Origin: Shewanella xiamenensis
GTDB taxonomy: Bacteria; Pseudomonadota; Gammaproteobacteria; Enterobacterales; Shewanellaceae
DNA: 64,000 bases
Assembly: GCF_014647135.1 (NCBI RefSeq)
Contig: NZ_BMOP01000001.1
Coordinates: 310,001-374,000 of the forward strand
Reading direction: 5' to 3'
A program made the translations under genes and the position numbers. The notes under the pieces are model-generated. The model ran no database searches. It was given only the letters and a program-made list of their open reading frames with translations, and was not told the DNA's origin. Position 1 is the first letter of the stretch. Every line of letters begins with the position of its first letter. Shown piece after piece: positions 26,441 to 36,239 of the stretch.

Positions 26441-28117
26441 ATGCAACCCAATTTATTTCCCGAACAAAGACATTTAAATCCTGAGCCGATGGTGATGCCA
26501 TCGGTAGAAGCTCAGTCTACTCGTAGCCGCTTACAACGGATGGTTGGCAGCGTACTGCTCACCTGTAGTGTGTTGTTAAGCTTATCTGCTTGTGCAGCGG
26601 GTAAAGCCAGTGCGCCGCAGGAAGAAGAGTTTAGCTACGCTTGGTTAAAAGGCTATGCCCATACGCTGGCGACAGAGTCCTATGTAAGCCACAAGGGTGA
26701 GTTACCAAAAAGCTTACAGGGCATGAGCTGGGATGATTACCAGCAATTCCATTTCAAGAAAAAAGCCGCACTGTGGCATGAAGATGATTCGGAGTTTCGC
26801 GCCGAATTGTTCCACTTAGGTCTGTATTTCGATACACCAGTGCACATTTACCAATTGGAAAATGGCAAGGCTAAACTGATTGAATATTCTCCTTCTATGT
26901 TCGATTACGGTAAGTCGAAGGTAAAGGGTAGCCAGCTTCCTAAAGATTTAGGTTTTGCAGGCTTTAGAATGCAGTTCAACACTGACTGGCAACGTGACGT
27001 GGTCGCCTTCTTGGGCGCAAGCTATTTCCGCGCGGTCGGTCAGGAAATGCAATATGGTCTTTCTGCCCGTGGTTTGGCGGTTGATACTGCGTTGCCTAAG
27101 CCTGAAGAATTTCCGATGTTTACCCGTTTTTGGTTAGAGAAGCCGCAACCAGGTTCTAATATTGCGACTGTGTACGCTCTGTTAGATTCACCAAGTGTAA
27201 CTGGTGCTTATCGTTTCGATATCGAGCCGGGTGAGCGTTTGAAGATGAAGGTTGATGCGGCGATTTATCCGCGTAAGGCTATCGAACGTTTAGGCGTTGC
27301 ACCACTGACAAGTATGTTCATGGTCGGTGAGAACGATCGCCGTACAGGTTACGACTGGCGTCAAGAGATCCATGATTCAGATGGACTTGCCATGCATACG
27401 GGGAACGGTGAATGGATTTGGCGCCCTCTGGGCAATCCAAGTAACTTGAGATTCAACGCCTATAGCGATGAGAATCCAAAGGGCTTTGGGTTAATGCAGC
27501 GCGACCGTAATTTCGACCACTACCAAGATGACGGCGTATTCTATGAGAAGCGCCCAAGTCTGTGGATTGAGCCAACAGGTAATTGGGGTAAAGGTTCGGT
27601 GCAGTTAGTTGAAATTCCAACACTGGACGAAACCTTCGACAATATCGTGGCTTTCTGGAATCCTGCAGAGCCCATTCAACCAGGCCAAGAGTTACTCTAT
27701 AGCTACAACATGTACTGGGGCGGTACTCCACCTGTGCAGTCACCCCGTGCCCGCGTAGTGGATACCTTTACTGGTATTGGTGGCGTAGTTGGTCAAAAGC
27801 GTAAGTACTATAGCAAGCGCTTCGTGATTGATTTTGCTGGTGGTTCTTTACCAATGCTGGGTAAAGATACTCAAGTGAAAGCGGTTATTTCAACTTCACA
27901 AGGCCGTGTGGAAATCGACTCTGCTCGCCCACAACATGCGATCAATGGTTACCGCGCTATGTTTGACCTCGTGCCGCCAGAGGATAGCGTTGAGCCGATT
28001 AACCTAAGAGTTTACTTAGAAGTAGATGGTCAACCTTTGTCTGAAACGTGGATGTACCAATGGACACCACCGCCGATGAACGAACGTGAACTGCATAACG
28101 CAGGTCATCTACAGTAA
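26441..28117 (+). CDS. OpgG/OpgD-family glucan biosynthesis protein, probable lipoprotein
   Basis: Periplasmic protein of the MdoG/OpgD family, which shapes osmoregulated periplasmic beta-glucans. From ATG 26441 it has 558 residues. A basic N-terminus leads to a hydrophobic helix and LSLSAC, a lipobox-like sequence, then the family domain (YVSHKGELPKSLQGMSWDDY, FHLGLYFDTPV, FLGASYFRAVG, GENDRRTGYDWRQE, WIWRPLGNP). The frame is open from 26303, and none of the possible starts has a good ribosome site, so the N-terminus is uncertain; the downstream ATG fits the lipoprotein signal best. The usual glycosyltransferase partner opgH is not adjacent. Confidence 0.87.
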   Translation: MQPNLFPEQRHLNPEPMVMPSVEAQSTRSRLQRMVGSVLLTCSVLLSLSACAAGKASAPQEEEFSYAWLKGYAHTLATESYVSHKGELPKSLQGMSWDDYQQFHFKKKAALWHEDDSEFRAELFHLGLYFDTPVHIYQLENGKAKLIEYSPSMFDYGKSKVKGSQLPKDLGFAGFRMQFNTDWQRDVVAFLGASYFRAVGQEMQYGLSARGLAVDTALPKPEEFPMFTRFWLEKPQPGSNIATVYALLDSPSVTGAYRFDIEPGERLKMKVDAAIYPRKAIERLGVAPLTSMFMVGENDRRTGYDWRQEIHDSDGLAMHTGNGEWIWRPLGNPSNLRFNAYSDENPKGFGLMQRDRNFDHYQDDGVFYEKRPSLWIEPTGNWGKGSVQLVEIPTLDETFDNIVAFWNPAEPIQPGQELLYSYNMYWGGTPPVQSPRARVVDTFTGIGGVVGQKRKYYSKRFVIDFAGGSLPMLGKDTQVKAVISTSQGRVEIDSARPQHAINGYRAMFDLVPPEDSVEPINLRVYLEVDGQPLSETWMYQWTPPPMNERELHNAGHLQ

Positions 28118-28133
28118 GCTATATGGGTGAATC

Positions 28134-28162
28134 AAAACGCCAGCCTCAGTGCTGGCGTTTTT
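28134..28162 (+). terminator. Terminator of the OpgG/OpgD-like gene
   Basis: AAAACGCCAGC / GCTGGCGTTTTT stem around CTCAGT. Confidence 0.9.
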
Positions 28163-28304
28163 GTATTAAGCGATTTGTTAATTGCAAGTTGGATTCAAAG
28201 TTATTGAGCACTAATTCACTTTTTGAAAATCTAAATAATTTTTCACTGTCAAATACCCAACCTTGGGCGTAATCTGTGGCGTCCTCGTCATAGGTTCGCG
28301 ATTT

Positions 28305-29774
28305 ATGTTTGAGATATTTACCTCTATCGGCTTTGGTTGGTCGGTGGCTTTAGTGCTGGCAGTGTTATTTGTGTTGGCCTACGAATTTATCAATGGCTTC
28401 CACGATACCGCCAATGCTGTTGCGACGGTGATCTACACCAAAGCTATGCCTGCAAATTTAGCGGTGGTTTCATCGGCCCTTTTTAACTTTGCGGGAGTGT
28501 TACTTGGCGGACTTGGCGTAGCCTATGCCATAGTACATCTTCTTCCCGTTGACTCCTTATTGGGGATGGACTCCACTCAAGGGCTGTTAATGGTGTTTTC
28601 ACTGTTATTTTCCGCCATTATCTGGAACTTAGGTACTTGGTACTTTGGTATTCCAGCTTCTAGCTCCCACACCTTAATTGGTTCGATTATGGGGGTTGGT
28701 GGCGCATTTGCTTGGATACATCACCAGCCTATATTGCATGGCATTAATCTCACTAAAGCCACGCAAATCATGTTATCTCTGATTATTTCGCCCACCCTTG
28801 GTTTTGTGCTGGCTGGAGTACTGCTATTGCTGATGAAGTTCATGTGGCAAAAGCATAAGATCCACCGTACGCCCGATGAACAATTTCAGATTAATGGTAA
28901 ACGCCATCCACCATTTTGGGCGCGCGTGAGCCTGATAGCTTCGGCCATGGGGGTGAGTTTTGCCCACGGCTCGAATGATGGGCAGAAAGGCATAGGTTTA
29001 GTGATGCTGGTGCTTATCTGTATGGCCCCAGCGTATTTTGCCCTCGATATGAGCAGCCAGTCCTATGATTTGGCAAGGACGCAGGATGCAAACCGGCGGA
29101 TTATGGCTATTTATAGCCGCAATCAAGCGATAATTAGCGATTTAGTTGATGTAAAAGCACAGCTTGAGGCGAGTGATGAGCTGTTGAGTCATTGTTCGGC
29201 ACAGACCGTGTTACCCGCGATGTCGTTGCTTGATCGCCGTTTGGATAAGGCGAATAGTTTTCAAGATATGACGGTAGAAGAGCGCCGTGAAGTGCGTAGG
29301 TTGTTGCTGTGTATCGATGATACCGCTCGTAAAGTGTCTAAATTAGACTTACCAGCCAAGGAGTTAAGCTCTTTAGCTAAATGGCGTAAGGATTTGACTA
29401 AATCGACCGAATACGCGCCGCTTTGGGTGATCGTGGCGATTGCGACTGCCTTGGGTTGTGGCACGCTTGTGGGCTGGCGGCGAATTGTTTATACCGTGGG
29501 AGAAAAAATAGGCTCGTCTGGAATGACCTATAGCCAAGGTATTGCTGCGCAGGTGACGGCTGCGGCTTCGATCGGGATTGCCAGCGTTACGGGTATGCCA
29601 GTTTCAACTACGCATATTCTATCTTCGGCGGTTGCGGGTACTATGGTTGCTAATCGCTCTGGGCTGCAAAGCCAAACCATTAAGCAAATTCTATTGGCAT
29701 GGGTACTCACGCTGCCTATTACGATGTTCTTGTCGGCATTGGTCTTTATTCTCGCTAACTCAATTTGGGGCTAA
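28305..29774 (+). CDS. Pit-type low-affinity inorganic phosphate transporter
   Basis: A 489-residue inner-membrane transporter of metal-phosphate complexes driven by the proton gradient. The N-terminal repeat contains EFINGFHDTANAVATVIYTKAM; the second repeat contains SFAHGSNDGQKGIGLVM; and GTWYFGIPASSSHTLIGSIMG matches E. coli PitA closely. A soluble loop lies at about residues 250-370. The frame is open from a TTG at 28263, but ATG 28305 agrees with PitA homologues and has a TAGG sequence upstream. It stands alone between terminators and the convergent DUF72 gene. Confidence 0.94.
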   Translation: MFEIFTSIGFGWSVALVLAVLFVLAYEFINGFHDTANAVATVIYTKAMPANLAVVSSALFNFAGVLLGGLGVAYAIVHLLPVDSLLGMDSTQGLLMVFSLLFSAIIWNLGTWYFGIPASSSHTLIGSIMGVGGAFAWIHHQPILHGINLTKATQIMLSLIISPTLGFVLAGVLLLLMKFMWQKHKIHRTPDEQFQINGKRHPPFWARVSLIASAMGVSFAHGSNDGQKGIGLVMLVLICMAPAYFALDMSSQSYDLARTQDANRRIMAIYSRNQAIISDLVDVKAQLEASDELLSHCSAQTVLPAMSLLDRRLDKANSFQDMTVEERREVRRLLLCIDDTARKVSKLDLPAKELSSLAKWRKDLTKSTEYAPLWVIVAIATALGCGTLVGWRRIVYTVGEKIGSSGMTYSQGIAAQVTAAASIGIASVTGMPVSTTHILSSAVAGTMVANRSGLQSQTIKQILLAWVLTLPITMFLSALVFILANSIWG

Positions 29775-29796
29775 GCTGAAGTTGATATGCAGCCTC

Positions 29797-30750
29797 TTAC
29801 CAAGAGAGTTGCATTTGCGCAGTAGGATCTGCCAATGGTGGTGTGTGTAACTTGATTGTTGGTAAGCAAATCTCAGCGGCGATTTGCTGCTGTAACTGCT
29901 GATATAAACGAACTGCGAGCTCTGGAGCCGTTTGATTGTCGGGTGTATGGATAAAAAGATAGGGTTCTCGACCTTCTTTAATCCAGAGGGGAAGTTGCTG
30001 TAACCAATTGTTGAAAAAGCTATCGTTGTTTTTGATCTGTAACTTATCGTTATTGGCGGCTAAGGCTTCGATAGTACCATCGGTTTGTCCGATAAAGCGA
30101 ACCACTGGCGCATTTGCAGTTGCGATAGCATGTACGGGCAATTGTGGTTTTTTCTTATGGGCATCAATAATTGCTTCGCTAGCGGGCGGTAGGGCAAACA
30201 AGGGCCGACTGTCCATAATGATGCGATTTACCTGTTTACCCATCAGCAAGCGGTTTAGTGCTCGCTCAGCCTCTCCCTTCGCAAAAAAGGCTAAATGCCG
30301 TACTTCAACGCCATAGGTCAAGCCTTGGGGAAGCATTTCTAAAAAATGCGCCAAGGTTGTTAGTTGCTCCGGGCCAAAGTAGGCGGGAAGTTGGATCTTC
30401 CATAGCCCAGTTTTTTCAGCCAAGGGCGACATCACCCGAAAGAATTCCATTAGTTCCTGCTGACAATGTTGCAGCTGTCTTTGATGGGTGATGAGCTGCG
30501 GTAGTTTAAAGGTAAAGCGAAAGTCATCTGGTGTTGCGCTGTGCCAGTTCATCACTGTTTGTGTATTTGGCGTGGCGTAAAAACTGGTATTTCCTTCTAC
30601 AGTGTTAAAAATGGTTGCGTAGCGGGCTAGGCGATCGGCTTGCTTAGTTGTTGCACCATAAACACTGCTTTGCCAATGCTGATGAGACCACATTGCAAGC
30701 CCTAGGCGAAAATGATTCGCTTGGTGTGAAGGTGACTTAAGCGCCGTCAA
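29797..30750 (-). CDS. DUF72 (YecE-like) family protein
   Basis: A protein of about 317 residues of the DUF72 family, which adopts a TIM-barrel fold of unknown activity. Family landmarks are RLGLAMWSHQHWQ near the N-terminus, FNTVEGNTSFYATP, FRFTFKLPQLITHQ, and GVEVRHLAFF. The frame is open to a TTG at 30771, but I chose the TTG at 30750 because GGAG lies 5 bp upstream; a later ATG (MWSHQ) would remove a conserved strand. It is transcribed towards the pit gene, with a 22-bp gap between the stops. Confidence 0.85.
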   Translation of the reverse strand: MTALKSPSHQANHFRLGLAMWSHQHWQSSVYGATTKQADRLARYATIFNTVEGNTSFYATPNTQTVMNWHSATPDDFRFTFKLPQLITHQRQLQHCQQELMEFFRVMSPLAEKTGLWKIQLPAYFGPEQLTTLAHFLEMLPQGLTYGVEVRHLAFFAKGEAERALNRLLMGKQVNRIIMDSRPLFALPPASEAIIDAHKKKPQLPVHAIATANAPVVRFIGQTDGTIEALAANNDKLQIKNNDSFFNNWLQQLPLWIKEGREPYLFIHTPDNQTAPELAVRLYQQLQQQIAAEICLPTIKLHTPPLADPTAQMQLSW

Positions 30751-31060
30751 AATAACTCCAGATATAATCAACTAAATTTGAATTGGCTATTGTGCTCAAA
30801 GAGTTTTATCTCAGTCAAATACTAAGCATCTTGCGGATGCTGTTATTGGGTTAAGCTAATGTCCAATCCGGCTTTATGTATGGAATGTTGTAATAGTGGA
30901 ACTGCCATGCTAATTAACCTACTCTAATAGTATGATATTATGTACTATTAACCTTAATCATCGAGTATTCGCGCGTTGGTTCTATACAGGGATGCAAAGC
31001 TTAGCTGCAATAGTCAGTTAGCTATTCTCGTTTTGTCTGCTGGCGTGGTGGGAGAGTCGT
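30751..31060. other. Divergent region, DUF72 gene / diguanylate cyclase gene
   Basis: This 310-bp gap contains an inverted repeat AATAGTA/TACTATT at 30926-30949 with a 10-nt loop in an AT-rich stretch. I could not assign promoters. Confidence 0.4.
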
Positions 31061-32425
31061 GTGAAAAACGAAGGTTATACTTCACTTGGTCGCTTTATTG
31101 ATTTGCTATTAGATGCCATCTGTGTGGTAGATAAATCGGGGCGATTTGAATTTGTGAGTGCGGGTGCTGAACGTATTTTTGGTTACACGCCAGATGAAAT
31201 GATTGGTATGCAGATGTTGGATTTGGTTTTACCAGAAGACCGTGAACGTACGCTTGCTGCGGCCAATGAAATTATGACAGATCACTATAAAATCGATTTT
31301 GAAAATCGTTATATACGCAAAGATGGCAGCATAGTGGATATTCTGTGGTCAGCCCGCTGGTCTGATGAATATCAACAACGCGTTGCGGTGGCTCGCGATA
31401 TTACCAAAAATAAAAATGCTGAGCGTCGGCAAGCCGCGTTATACGAGATTTCTGAGGCGGTTCATGTGGCCGAGGATTTGTTATCCCTCTATAGTCATAT
31501 CCACCAGATCATTGCAAAACTTTTACCCGCAGAAAATTTTGCTATCGCGCTTTATGACCAAGATTCAAATCAATTAGATTTTCCTTACCAGTTATCGGTG
31601 TCCGATCAAAATATCGCATATATCAGTAATGCTAATTATTTTGCTGAGCAGATCATTCAAACGGGACAATCCTTACTCTTTTGTCCCATGTCGAACACGC
31701 TTTCATCGCCATTAGCAGTAACTTTTAAAGATTGCTGGCTCGGCGTGCCGTTGAGATTGCACAAAGGGGTGATTGGCGCGTTGATAATGCATAGCAACCC
31801 AGGTTCAAGAACCTATACTTCACAAGATTGTGAATTGGTGGAGTTTGTCTCGACTCAAATTGCGTTCGCCATCGAACGTCGTCAAATGTTGGCTCGCTTA
31901 GAGCAGATAGCACTCTACGACCAGTTGACTCATCTACCCAACAGAGAGTTATTTTACGATAGGTTTCAAAAGGCTTTATCTCGAGCGCATCGAGAGTCGA
32001 GTTATTTCTCTTTACTTTATTTAGACTTAGATAAATTTAAATGGGTTAACGATACCTACGGACATAGTGTGGGAGATTTGTTGTTACAAATTACTGCGCA
32101 GCGGCTTCTTAGCTGCGTGAGAGTTTCTGATACGGTCGCGCGTTTTGGTGGCGATGAATTTGTTATCTTACTGGAGCGAGTTGATTCTGCACACAATACC
32201 TTGCTCGTTGCTCAAAAAGTGCTGGATATATTGAATCAGCCTTTTGAGCTTGTAGAGCAGCAAATTCATATTTTTCCAAGTATTGGTGTCGCTTTGTATC
32301 CTGAGCATGGCAAAGATGAACAGCAACTTATTTCCTGCGCCGATGCTGCCATGTATAAGGCTAAAAAGAATGGTGGTAATCGTATTGAGTTGGGGTATCA
32401 AGGTTTGAAGGGAAAGCACTTATAG
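31061..32425 (+). CDS. PAS-GAF-GGDEF diguanylate cyclase
   Basis: A 454-residue cytoplasmic sensor enzyme that makes c-di-GMP from two GTP. Order: PAS domain (residues about 8-118, with FVSAGAERIFGYTPDEMIG), GAF domain (about 125-275), then GGDEF domain (about 285-450). The active-site motif GGDEF is at 363-367 and a complete RxxD inhibitory site (RVSD, 354-357) stands five residues before it, so the enzyme should be active and feedback-inhibited. GTG start at 31061 with GGGAGAG upstream. Signal unknown. A hairpin terminator follows at 32451. Confidence 0.93.
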   Translation: MKNEGYTSLGRFIDLLLDAICVVDKSGRFEFVSAGAERIFGYTPDEMIGMQMLDLVLPEDRERTLAAANEIMTDHYKIDFENRYIRKDGSIVDILWSARWSDEYQQRVAVARDITKNKNAERRQAALYEISEAVHVAEDLLSLYSHIHQIIAKLLPAENFAIALYDQDSNQLDFPYQLSVSDQNIAYISNANYFAEQIIQTGQSLLFCPMSNTLSSPLAVTFKDCWLGVPLRLHKGVIGALIMHSNPGSRTYTSQDCELVEFVSTQIAFAIERRQMLARLEQIALYDQLTHLPNRELFYDRFQKALSRAHRESSYFSLLYLDLDKFKWVNDTYGHSVGDLLLQITAQRLLSCVRVSDTVARFGGDEFVILLERVDSAHNTLLVAQKVLDILNQPFELVEQQIHIFPSIGVALYPEHGKDEQQLISCADAAMYKAKKNGGNRIELGYQGLKGKHL

Positions 32426-32450
32426 GCCAGTGTTAAGACTCTAACTAAAA

Positions 32451-32484
32451 CCCGCTGTAACGAAAATCGCTACAGCGGGCGTTT
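32451..32484. terminator. Bidirectional terminator between the GGDEF and chemoreceptor genes
   Basis: CCCGCTGTA (32451-32459) and TACAGCGGG (32471-32479) form a perfect 9-bp stem between two convergent genes, with A- and T-rich flanks on both sides. Confidence 0.8.
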
Positions 32485-32505
32485 ATATCAATGCAACAAG
32501 TGTAT

Positions 32506-34398
32506 TTATAGTTTAAAACGTGACACTTCCTGTTGCAGTGAGGCGGCTAAGTGAGCCAACTCCTGTGACTGCACCATCGCACTTTGGGCCTCAATAGAGA
32601 GGTTTTCTGAGACTTCACGAATTGATTCGGTATTGCGATTAATTTCGCTAGTAACAGAGGTTTGTTCCTCTGCGGCCGTTGCAATTTGGCTTGCCATATC
32701 AGATATCTCATTAATTGCTTTGCTTATCTGCAGCAGGCTCTCGCTGGCTGAGTTGGCATCAGCCACACTCGTTTCTGCCATATCATGGCTTTGAGTCATG
32801 GATTTTACGGCTTTGCCTGCTGTTTGTTGCAAGGTTTCAATCATTGCCTGAATTTCTTGGGTTGATGAGTGAGTGCGTTGCGATAATACGCGAACTTCAT
32901 CGGCAACCACGGCGAAACCACGACCTTGCTCACCTGCGCGAGCGGCTTCAATGGCTGCGTTTAACGCAAGCAAGTTGGTTTGTTCTGCAATCCCACTGAT
33001 CGTTAATAGAATGCTATTAATTTTTTGTGAGTGCTCATTCAGCTCGCTGATAATACGTCCTGCGGTATCAACCTCATTTGCTAAGTTACGAATAGATTGC
33101 TGACTTTGCATCACTTGTTTTTGACCATGATTCGAGAGGCTCACGGCATTTTGCGCTGTTTGCGCTGTATGTTCGGCGTTGCTGGCAATCTCTTCTGTGG
33201 CGCTGGCCATTTCGGTCACTGCGGTGGCGACCATGGTCACTTCATCCTGCTGAACCGCAATGCGTTGGCTGTTATCTGCCGCAGACGCACTGCTGCCCTT
33301 AGCTTGGTATTCAAGTTGGCCCGCAATATTGTGCATTCTCGAAATCATGCCGTGTAGACGTTCGACAAAGCGGTTAAAACCTGAGGCTAAGATCCCAATT
33401 TCATCATGGCTGTTTGCGGTGTGAATTCTCACCGTCAGATCGCCATCGCCCTCTGCGATATCATTTAGTGCCAAAGCAACTCGTTCTAAGTCTTTGAATT
33501 GCATTTTGAAGATTGCGACTAATACTAAACCAAACATTACCAGTAACCCAGCGCCTACGGCGGACATCCACCAAGCGAGCGTAGTCGCTTGCGACATGAT
33601 TTCTTGTTTGTTCATCACAAATATTAACGCCCAGTCGGTCGACGGAACGTTCGCTACATAGACTAACTGAGTCTCACCATCTAATTCACGCTCTTCCATA
33701 GTATTGGCATTGGCGCGTTGTGATAGCCAGGTGGGGGTAAAATCAGAGTCAATAGTAGTAAGTTGTTGATTATTTAACTTACTATTTGGGTGACTAATAA
33801 TTAGTCCTGTGTTGTCTACCATCAGGGTGTAGCCATTACCGGGGACTTCGAGCCGCTGTACCGCATCGGTGAGTTGGTCAATGGTAAGGTTTGCCGCGGC
33901 GACACCGAAGAGTTGGCCCGCAACCATCACTGGCTCAGCGATAGTCACAACTTGTTTTTTAAGGGTGGCGCTGACATAGGGAGCAGTCATAACCATGCTA
34001 TTAGCGGCTTTTGCATCCATATACCAAGGGCGGACACGTGGGTCATAGTTTGCGGTATTGAGCGCTGGATCTTGGCGGTACATGTTGCCTTGCTCATCAC
34101 CAAAATAGGTGAGCGCAAATCCCATTGCATTATGTGCTTGTAATAAATAAGGGGTAATTTGCACACTCGGGTCAGCCTCTATGGTCTTTTTAAGGCTTGT
34201 AATGGCTGTTTTTCTATCTTTCATCCACAGTCCAATACCTTCGGCAAAAGTATTCGCTAGTTGATCAATCTCGCCTTGGGTATTGCCTATAGCATGATTT
34301 CTAATGACGTAGCTTGAAATACTAACCAGTACTGCAACAGTGATGAATACGGCTAAGAGACTACTAAAAAGTAGGCGAGTTTTAAGTGTTGAACGCAT
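32506..34398 (-). CDS. Methyl-accepting chemotaxis protein with periplasmic Cache-type domain
   Basis: A 630-residue chemoreceptor signalling to CheA/CheW. It has an N-terminal membrane helix (about 9-30), a periplasmic dCache-like ligand domain (about 40-275; contains [14 protein letters not shown] and [12 protein letters not shown], the sequence shape of dCache amino-acid receptors), a second helix (about 280-302), HAMP, and a cytoplasmic signalling domain with the hairpin tip [18 protein letters not shown]. Ligand unknown; amino acids are common for this group. It stands alone, converging on the diguanylate cyclase gene. Confidence 0.94.
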   Translation of the reverse strand: MRSTLKTRLLFSSLLAVFITVAVLVSISSYVIRNHAIGNTQGEIDQLANTFAEGIGLWMKDRKTAITSLKKTIEADPSVQITPYLLQAHNAMGFALTYFGDEQGNMYRQDPALNTANYDPRVRPWYMDAKAANSMVMTAPYVSATLKKQVVTIAEPVMVAGQLFGVAAANLTIDQLTDAVQRLEVPGNGYTLMVDNTGLIISHPNSKLNNQQLTTIDSDFTPTWLSQRANANTMEERELDGETQLVYVANVPSTDWALIFVMNKQEIMSQATTLAWWMSAVGAGLLVMFGLVLVAIFKMQFKDLERVALALNDIAEGDGDLTVRIHTANSHDEIGILASGFNRFVERLHGMISRMHNIAGQLEYQAKGSSASAADNSQRIAVQQDEVTMVATAVTEMASATEEIASNAEHTAQTAQNAVSLSNHGQKQVMQSQQSIRNLANEVDTAGRIISELNEHSQKINSILLTISGIAEQTNLLALNAAIEAARAGEQGRGFAVVADEVRVLSQRTHSSTQEIQAMIETLQQTAGKAVKSMTQSHDMAETSVADANSASESLLQISKAINEISDMASQIATAAEEQTSVTSEINRNTESIREVSENLSIEAQSAMVQSQELAHLAASLQQEVSRFKL

Positions 34399-34658
34399 AT
34401 TCTATTCCTTTAAATTCCGCTAGCAACCTAACGTTAATAAAGTATAGCGGCTGAAATAGCTAAAGCATTAATGGTTGATCATTCAGATTTGATAAAGTTG
34501 TGGCTGCTAACAGTATTTTGTTTTGTATAAGTATTTTCAAAAGTTACTTATATCATGGTGAACTTGTTTTATTGCACAGTTTTGAAAGGCTTTTTAGCAT
34601 AGTATTCCTAAAGTGTCATAAGCAAGTGCACTCAAACATAAGTAAGAGAGTAGTATAG

Positions 34659-36185
34659 ATGAAATGGAGTTTTCCTCGCTGGTGCTTTAATCCTTGGTTA
34701 CATTCATGCTTAATCTTTCTTTTACCAATACTTTTAGCGAGTACAATTTATCCTTGGTTGACGGCCTATAGCATAGAAAAAAGGTTTAATCGTGATTTTG
34801 ATGAAATAACACTTACTTTTGCAAATGGTGTTGATGATTTTAAGCAAAAAAATATTGAACGGGCATTTGCTAAATTATCTTTTACCTGCAATGAAGATGA
34901 TATTGCGTTACTCAATAGTCAATCCTTGAGTCCAGCAATTGTTCGTTTTATTCAGCTAGAACTTGCCGATGGTAAAAAATGCTCCAATATCGGTCCGCCA
35001 GTCAATTACCATCTTGATCGATCTCGAAGTTTATTTTTTGGCACACAACAGGTCGATATTGCGACAACGGTCGCGGCCACCGATCGTGCTCGTAGTCTTG
35101 CCTATGCTTTTCATTTAGGTGAGCAGAAGTTAGTCGTGCTGACTAATAGCTCTGTTTATAACGAAACCCTATCTAACCTTTGCCACGGTTGTTATCAATT
35201 ACTCATCAGTTATCAAGGGCTTTCCCCCATGGTTAGGGGGACAGAAAATCTTGATGAAAACCACAGCATTATCAAGAAATCTCGTTATATTAAAACGTTA
35301 GATGTCACCTTAACCTTAAAGGCGGGTGATGATCTCTATTGGCAAGAAGCCTATCGCATTAGTGTCGTACTCTTTATTGCAGCGTTAATTGCAGCATTTT
35401 TAGCTGTGATTTTTTATTGGAACTGGCAATCTGCCCGGGTGTCGCTTGGTATGTTGCTGCAAAAAGGAATGAGTCGAAAAGAATTTATTCCCTATTATCA
35501 GCCCATTATCGATTGCCGTTCAGGCGACGTTGTTGGGCAGGAGATGCTGGTACGTTGGCGTCGATTCGATGGTGTATTAGTCCAGCCCAATCAATTTATT
35601 CCTTATGCTGAGGATTCGGGGCTCATATTACCGATCACCGATTTATTGCTAGATCAGGTGTATCGCGATTTAGCTCAACTAAAAGGCTGGGTAAGCATCA
35701 ATATTGTTGCGCAGCACTTAGAGTCTGGCTTGTTGAGTCAATGGTTCTCTTTAAACCGAGATCCCATGGTTAAGCGGATTGCATTTGAGCTGACGGAGCG
35801 CAAACCTATCACTCAATTTGAGCTAGCCTTAGCTGAAATAAAAGCCGTTTTACCATTGTGCCATGACTTTAAACTGGATGACTTTGGTACGGGTTTTGGC
35901 GGTTTTAGCTATTTACAGCGACTTGGAATTAATAGTATCAAAATTGATAAGATGTTTATCGATACCATTGGTACAAAAGATCTTAAGGGAGCTGTACTTG
36001 ATGCCATTATTGCCTTTGGACACGAGTCGAATATGGAGATGATTGCCGAAGGCGTGGAAACCCAAGAACAGGTAGATTATTTAGCAGCTAAAGGGGTGTA
36101 TCAACATCAGGGCTATTTTTATTCTAAGCCACTACCATTGAAAGAGTTATTACATTTTTATCTACAGGTTTCCCATGTAAGGTAA
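34659..36185 (+). CDS. CSS-motif EAL-domain c-di-GMP phosphodiesterase
   Basis: A 508-residue inner-membrane enzyme that hydrolyses c-di-GMP to pGpG. One helix at about 15-35, a periplasmic CSS-type sensor region (cysteines at 77, 108, 175 and 178, including FTCNEDD), a second helix at about 232-254, and an EAL domain from about 270. The signature is EML (295-297) rather than EAL; other catalytic parts look intact: NIVAQHL, FELTER (377-381 with E380), KLDDFGTGFGG, KIDKMFI, and IAEGVET. Methionine at the second signature position occurs in active members. The periplasmic cysteines suggest redox sensing, as described for CSS-EAL proteins. Confidence 0.92.
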   Translation: MKWSFPRWCFNPWLHSCLIFLLPILLASTIYPWLTAYSIEKRFNRDFDEITLTFANGVDDFKQKNIERAFAKLSFTCNEDDIALLNSQSLSPAIVRFIQLELADGKKCSNIGPPVNYHLDRSRSLFFGTQQVDIATTVAATDRARSLAYAFHLGEQKLVVLTNSSVYNETLSNLCHGCYQLLISYQGLSPMVRGTENLDENHSIIKKSRYIKTLDVTLTLKAGDDLYWQEAYRISVVLFIAALIAAFLAVIFYWNWQSARVSLGMLLQKGMSRKEFIPYYQPIIDCRSGDVVGQEMLVRWRRFDGVLVQPNQFIPYAEDSGLILPITDLLLDQVYRDLAQLKGWVSINIVAQHLESGLLSQWFSLNRDPMVKRIAFELTERKPITQFELALAEIKAVLPLCHDFKLDDFGTGFGGFSYLQRLGINSIKIDKMFIDTIGTKDLKGAVLDAIIAFGHESNMEMIAEGVETQEQVDYLAAKGVYQHQGYFYSKPLPLKELLHFYLQVSHVR

Positions 36186-36195
36186 AGATCAAGGC

Positions 36196-36229
36196 AAAAA
36201 GAAGAGGCTCATCAGAGCCTCTTCTTTTT
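36196..36229. terminator. Bidirectional terminator between EAL and M1 peptidase genes
   Basis: A perfect 15-bp stem (AAAAAGAAGAGGCTC with its complement) around a 4-nt loop gives A- and T-runs on both strands for the convergent genes. Confidence 0.93.
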
Positions 36230-36239
36230 CAACTCATTA

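Noticed and set aside
26290..26484. 64-codon frame at the start of the OpgG-like gene
   Set aside because: Overlaps the better-supported gene in another frame and has no recognisable content.
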